Source: an uncultured Bermanella sp. | GTDB lineage: Bacteria > Pseudomonadota > Gammaproteobacteria > Pseudomonadales > Oceanobacteraceae | Direction of reading: 5' to 3' | Assembly: GCA_913058575.1 (NCBI GenBank) | Contig: CAJXRF010000005.1 | Span: 52,103 to 116,102, forward strand | DNA: 64,000 bases | Shown: positions 59,684-64,000 of the stretch, piece by piece | Position numbering within the stretch: position 1 is the first letter of the stretch | Layout of the letters: every line of letters begins with the position of its first letter | Notes under the pieces: generated by a model | What the model was told of the DNA's origin: nothing | The model's database searches: none | Seen by the model: the letters and a program-made list of their open reading frames with translations, nothing else | Program-made: the position numbers and the translations under genes

Positions 59684-60520
59684 TTATCCCGCCAAGGCTG
59701 GCAGTAAAAACCCCCACCCCACGAAAATAGCGCCTTCTAGAATGGGCCGTCCCCCTTCGTATATTTCCCCTTTGGGCAAAATAATCCGTATACATAATTC
59801 TGATAACGCTAAGTAAATCAGTAAAAATAATACTGAACTTACTAGCCAAGCCAATACGGCCAATTCTAGTTGATACTCTATGGAAGACGCAAAATGTGCG
59901 CTGCCACTAATGGCCAGTGCGGCACCGATGTGTTGAGCAGCAGCTTTTATGGCGGTTGGGTTAGATTTTTTATCTACTGCATTGATTAAGTCATTGCTGC
60001 CCCAAGCGATTCTTAAGCGAGTTTCCAAAGACAATAAACATTGAGAAATAATAAAACCAAATAACAAAGCCATGATGCCTAAGTTTGCATCTTGATTAGT
60101 CCATTGCATGGCACTTCTAATGACTATGGCGGTGCCAATTAAGTGGGCCCCTGTAATGAGCGCTGCGGCCGTGTTTCCCTGCTGAGCGGCGTGATTCAAA
60201 TTCATGGCAGGCAACACCAATTTATCTTGTACCCAAGCGCCTAGCCTTAATAAGCACAATGCAAAAATACCGTAGCCTGTGATGAGGCTCCACTCTTGGA
60301 AAATGCTCAGGCTGAATTGCCCTGTTGTCACCCCGGTTAACGCAATCATCAGTGCGATCACCGCTGCAGCCGTTTCTATATTACTGGCTTCAGAATGCTG
60401 AGTAACAGGTTTGACTAAAAAGCGGCTTAACCATCGCATGGCTGCCACTAAACTGAAAATTGCTATTAGATCCACCGCTAAGAAAATAACGTATGACGGA
60501 TCAGCCAAAAGCCACTCCAT
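59684..60520 (-). CDS. DUF350 family membrane protein
   Basis: Two similar hydrophobic halves (ETAAAVIALMIALTGVTTGQFS... and NTAAALITGAHLIGTAIVIRSAM). Confidence 0.7.
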   Translation of the reverse strand: MEWLLADPSYVIFLAVDLIAIFSLVAAMRWLSRFLVKPVTQHSEASNIETAAAVIALMIALTGVTTGQFSLSIFQEWSLITGYGIFALCLLRLGAWVQDKLVLPAMNLNHAAQQGNTAAALITGAHLIGTAIVIRSAMQWTNQDANLGIMALLFGFIISQCLLSLETRLRIAWGSNDLINAVDKKSNPTAIKAAAQHIGAALAISGSAHFASSIEYQLELAVLAWLVSSVLFLLIYLALSELCIRIILPKGEIYEGGRPILEGAIFVGWGFLLPALAG

Positions 60521-60554
60521 AAAACTACCCTTTTGGATTATTCTGTATGGAGTT

Positions 60555-60560
60555 TATAAT
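60555..60560 (+). promoter_or_regulatory. -10 box TATAAT upstream of xthA
   Basis: Perfect -10 about 33 bp before ATG; -35 weak (TTGGAT, 16-nt spacer). Confidence 0.4.
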
Positions 60561-60592
60561 GCCGAGATTAAAATTAAAGTCACGGCTTAATC

Positions 60593-61408
60593 ATGAAAAT
60601 TGTTTCTTTTAATGTAAATGGAATACGCGCTCGCCAACATCAAGTGGAAGCTATCAAAACCCAGTTGAAGGCAAATATTATTGGTATGCAGGAAGTGAAA
60701 GCGACCCCTGATCAATTCCCCGAACAATGGGCTACGGATATTGGCTATCATTCAGCTGTACACAGCCAAAAAGCGCACTATGGAGTGGCTACCCTAAGCG
60801 ATGAAGCATTTGTGGCTGTTGAAAAAGGCTACCCAAATGATGATGAAGAGAGCCAAAAGCGTTTTATTCATACGAGCCACACTCTCTCTGGTGGTGGAAT
60901 ACTTCATGTTCTAAATGGTTACTTCCCGCAAGGGGAAAATCGTAGCCATGAAACCAAGTTTCCAGCTAAGCAAAAATACTACGCAGACTTGCTTACGTAT
61001 TTAAACGATAACTTTAAAGTAACCGACAATATTATTGTTATGGGCGACATTAATGTGGCCCCTCATGATAGCGATATTGGCATAGGTGAGAACAACCAAA
61101 AGCGCTGGCTTAAAACAGGTAAGTGCGCTTTTCTACCTGAAGAGCGTGAATGGGTAGATAAACTTTTAGACTGGGGACTTGAGGATAGCTACCGGATTTT
61201 AAACCCTAATGTTAATGATCGTTTTAGCTGGTTTGATTACCGTAGTCGCGGATTTGAAGATACTCCTAAGCGAGGCCTAAGAATCGATTTAATAATGATT
61301 AGTAAACCATTGGTTTCAAAGCTGGTGAATGCAGGAATAGATTACGACATTCGGGGCATGGAAAAACCCAGCGATCACGCCCCAATATTCATTGAGTTGG
61401 AAGATTGA
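60593..61408 (+). CDS. xthA: Exodeoxyribonuclease III
   Basis: MKIVSFNVNGIRARQHQ, MQEVKATPDQFP, GDINVAPHDSDIG, PSDHAPIFIEL. Confidence 0.95.
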   Translation: MKIVSFNVNGIRARQHQVEAIKTQLKANIIGMQEVKATPDQFPEQWATDIGYHSAVHSQKAHYGVATLSDEAFVAVEKGYPNDDEESQKRFIHTSHTLSGGGILHVLNGYFPQGENRSHETKFPAKQKYYADLLTYLNDNFKVTDNIIVMGDINVAPHDSDIGIGENNQKRWLKTGKCAFLPEEREWVDKLLDWGLEDSYRILNPNVNDRFSWFDYRSRGFEDTPKRGLRIDLIMISKPLVSKLVNAGIDYDIRGMEKPSDHAPIFIELED

Positions 61409-61410
61409 TT

Positions 61411-62649
61411 TTAACTTTCCGTCATTTGCTTAATGAAACTCATCCAGCCTTTTGCTTGGCTGGATGATGATGGAATGGCAGCGGCTTTACTGAGGGTTGT
61501 TAAGGCTTGTCGAGACTGCCCTAAATTAAATTGACTGATGCCATTCAATACAAATACTTTGCCTCTTTGTTTTTCGGTTAATTTCAGTGAAAACATTGAA
61601 TTAGCCACCTCTATGGTTTGTTTCCATTTCTCTGAATCGGCCAATAATTGCATCAACCTCAAACCGCGCTTAGGTGTTGGATGACTTTCAAATAGTTTTG
61701 CCAATACAGCTTGGCCTTTATGAATTTCTTTAGATTGCATCCAAGCTTGTTGCAGTAGATTGAGGACTTTTTCATTTTCTTCTATGTTCCCATTATTTAG
61801 TGCACTTTCTAACAGGCTGGCCACCTTATAAGGGTCTCCCTGAGTGGCCAGTAACTGGGACAAATTAATGAACTCAGCTTCCTTTTCAATAAAGCCTTTT
61901 TTAAAGGCTAAATCAGAAGCAATGGCGGCTCCTTGATAATTCTCCATCAATTGATGAAGACCTGCTTTTTGGCGCCAATAATCTTTTTTATCTGGGTAAT
62001 TCAATACCAATAGATTGCTGTAGGTTAATGCCGATTGATAATCTTTTTTATGATAGGATCCTGAAAAAGCCATTTGCAACCAAGGTTCTTTTGGTTTTTG
62101 GGCAAGTTCAATGGCTTTAACAATATGTGGCAAACCTAGTTCAAAGTTATTTAAATAGTAATAACTGGCTGCCAACAGCGCATAAACAGGGGCGGATATT
62201 TTATATTCTTTATTGTTTACCGCAGCCTCAAGTAATTGGCTAATTTCCTGATATTTTTCTAAAGATAAATACACTTGTGCTAAAAAAAGTGTTAATTGCA
62301 ATTGTGTGGCACTGTCTAAATCCTGTTGTGAAATGGCTTTTTGTAGCAATTGAGAAGCCTGATTGTATTGCTCTAGTTTAACTTTTAACTGAGCGTGAGT
62401 TTGATAGGTTAACGCCATACCCAAGGCGTTACCGTCTAGGTCTTCGGCTAACTCTATTAGGCTGGCCTCAATTTCTTCTATGGTGCTTTTATCCTTCACG
62501 GGTGAAACTTCATTAATACTTTCTTGTATGTCATTTAACTTGTTAAATGTTCTGGGGCTTAATAGCGCGCTAAACGCTTGGGCGCTCACAAGTAAAAAAA
62601 TGACGCCCGCGAGAATTGTTCTCATTCTATTTTTCCAAGCTGAATTCAA
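61411..62649 (-). CDS. Tetratricopeptide repeat protein (TonB-system associated)
   Basis: Signal peptide, TPR-like repeats; overlaps the tonB end. Confidence 0.82.
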   Translation of the reverse strand: MNSAWKNRMRTILAGVIFLLVSAQAFSALLSPRTFNKLNDIQESINEVSPVKDKSTIEEIEASLIELAEDLDGNALGMALTYQTHAQLKVKLEQYNQASQLLQKAISQQDLDSATQLQLTLFLAQVYLSLEKYQEISQLLEAAVNNKEYKISAPVYALLAASYYYLNNFELGLPHIVKAIELAQKPKEPWLQMAFSGSYHKKDYQSALTYSNLLVLNYPDKKDYWRQKAGLHQLMENYQGAAIASDLAFKKGFIEKEAEFINLSQLLATQGDPYKVASLLESALNNGNIEENEKVLNLLQQAWMQSKEIHKGQAVLAKLFESHPTPKRGLRLMQLLADSEKWKQTIEVANSMFSLKLTEKQRGKVFVLNGISQFNLGQSRQALTTLSKAAAIPSSSSQAKGWMSFIKQMTES

Positions 62650-63238
62650 ATGTTTTGGTGGCTTGTTGAGGTACGGGTTTTCCGTCCGCTAATTTGGGTT
62701 TAAAGCGGTAGCGATAAGCTGCCCTCATTACTTCCCTTTCAAAAATGCCTTTGGGCTTAGCGTCTATCACTTCTACGTTTTCAACGGAGCCTTCTTTGGA
62801 TATGGCAAGGCGTACCACCACATAGCCTTCAATTTTACGAGACTTGGCTTGAGCTGGATATCTAGGCTGCACCTCTACAAGAGGGATCACGTCACTGTCC
62901 CCTACGCCATAGCCAGATAACATACTGCCCATGGCATCACCTTTAAAACTGCTTAAAGATGAATTGATGTTTGGCATGGATAGCTCTAATTGTTTTGAAG
63001 TTGCTTGTTGAAGTTGTGGTACTTCAAGAACCGGCGGCATTTTGGGTTTGGGGGGCTCTTTGTCATTACGTTGTTTGCTTTCGCTATTGGAATCTTTTAA
63101 TGCGCGAATAAAATCCACCATCGCCACTTCATCTCCACGATTTTTCTTTTCTACGCTGGGAGAAATCATCCATTGCATGGCCCAAAAAACCAGTAATGCG
63201 ATAACGATACCGATAGGCGTCACTAATACTAATCGCAT
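62627..63238 (-). CDS. tonB: Energy transducer TonB
   Basis: N-terminal TM, Pro-rich KEPPKPKMPP, C-terminal QPRYPAQAKSRKIEGYVVVRLAISKEGSVENVEVIDAKP. Confidence 0.92.
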   Translation of the reverse strand: MRLVLVTPIGIVIALLVFWAMQWMISPSVEKKNRGDEVAMVDFIRALKDSNSESKQRNDKEPPKPKMPPVLEVPQLQQATSKQLELSMPNINSSLSSFKGDAMGSMLSGYGVGDSDVIPLVEVQPRYPAQAKSRKIEGYVVVRLAISKEGSVENVEVIDAKPKGIFEREVMRAAYRYRFKPKLADGKPVPQQATKTFEFSLEK

Positions 63239-63239
63239 G

Positions 63240-63647
63240 TTACCTACCAGGGTCTGCTGCTATGGAAATACTGGATATGCCTGCCAAGCGCACTTGATCC
63301 ATGACCTGCACTAATAAGCCGGTTCTTGCATCGGTATCAGCTTGAATAACAACGCCGCTTTCTGGGCTTTCAGCTTTAAGTTTTTCAATGTTTGCCCTGA
63401 CGGAGCGGACATCAATGGCACGTTTATCGACCCAAATTTCACCATTGGGTTTGATCGCAACCATGATGTTGCCATTCTTGTCTTCACTGGCTGTAGAAGC
63501 AGAGGGACGACTCACACTGACACCACTTTCTTTTACAAAAGAGGTGGTTACAATAAAAAATATCAACATTATAAAAACGATATCGAGCATAGGCGTCATA
63601 TCAATGGTGGAGTCTTCTGCCTCCATGCTTACATGTTGCTTTCTCAT
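63240..63647 (-). CDS. exbD: Biopolymer transport protein ExbD
   Basis: DMTPMLDIVFIMLIFFIVTTSFVKE. Confidence 0.94.
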   Translation of the reverse strand: MRKQHVSMEAEDSTIDMTPMLDIVFIMLIFFIVTTSFVKESGVSVSRPSASTASEDKNGNIMVAIKPNGEIWVDKRAIDVRSVRANIEKLKAESPESGVVIQADTDARTGLLVQVMDQVRLAGISSISIAADPGR

Positions 63648-63661
63648 AACTTAATTCCTAA

Positions 63662-64000
63662 TTACTTAAGCAGTCTGTCCTGGAATATTTCCAGTTGTTT
63701 TTTAGCCAAACCATCAAAGCGAGTTTTAAAATACAAACCTATCAGCGAAACCACCATGCCTGCCATGGTCGGTACAGTTGCTTTAGATATTCCCGATGCC
63801 ATGGCTCTGGCATTGCCGGTTCCCGTCACTGCCATTACATCAAATACGGTGATCATTCCGGTCACTGTTCCTAAAAGTCCCAGTAAAGGGCAGATCATGA
63901 CCAGAAGCTGAATAATAGATCGATAACGCTGAAATTCGATGGCCACTTTAGAGATAATACTTTGGCGAATTTTTCGAGCATGCCAAGTATTGTGGTTATC
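63662..64000 (-). CDS. exbB: MotA/TolQ/ExbB proton channel (N-terminus beyond right edge)
   Basis: CPLLGLLGTVTGMITVFDVMAVTGTGNARAMASGISKATVPTMAGMVVSLIGLYFKTRF; frame stays open through 64000 upstream of the listed GTG. Confidence 0.92.
   Translation of the reverse strand, partial: DNHNTWHARKIRQSIISKVAIEFQRYRSIIQLLVMICPLLGLLGTVTGMITVFDVMAVTGTGNARAMASGISKATVPTMAGMVVSLIGLYFKTRFDGLAKKQLEIFQDRLLK

Noticed and set aside
63342-63911. 189-aa plus-strand ORF opposite exbD/exbB
   Set aside because: Fully antisense to well-supported ExbB/ExbD; composition looks like a mirror of coding sequence, with no independent motif.

Overview
Chromosomal, mostly housekeeping window from a marine-type gammaproteobacterium (taxon inferred from gene content and synteny, not tested). 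Gene-dense, with no rRNA, tRNA, CRISPR array or recognisable transposon or prophage. Main blocks: a yejABEF-type peptide ABC transporter (yejF partial at the left edge); mltD; methyltransferase-rnhA-dnaQ; a FimL/ChpA-like protein; sohB-acuI; rhlE; cysI-DUF934; nfuA; purEK; DAHP synthase; cysB/cysH; thrH; pabB; a four-gene C39 peptidase/beta-barrel/FadL/lipoprotein cassette; ppsR/ppsA; rapA; etfD and etfBA; a type II secretion operon gspEFGHIJKLM; gor; a CheW-CZB protein; pyrC plus a solitary tyrosine recombinase; thiI; xthA; and exbB-exbD-tonB-TPR (exbB runs off the right edge). Points most worth follow-up: (1) rnhA is frameshifted in an A6 tract, carries Asn at the first catalytic Asp position (D10 in E. 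coli numbering) and has a degraded GNPGPGG motif; (2) the C39 peptidase plus barrel cassette resembles part of a Fap-type export system without amyloid genes; (3) a perfect 20-bp PsrA-like palindrome lies between etfD and etfBA, with a second PsrA-like site upstream of an SCP-2 gene; (4) a 15/16 parS-like site at 41652; (5) an 18-bp perfect inverted repeat lies between cheW-CZB and pyrC, and a 14-mer of it recurs inside pyrC; (6) a CZB zinc-binding domain appears nested inside a CheW domain; (7) the T2SS operon lacks gspC and gspD. All calls come from reading the sequence; no database search was run.
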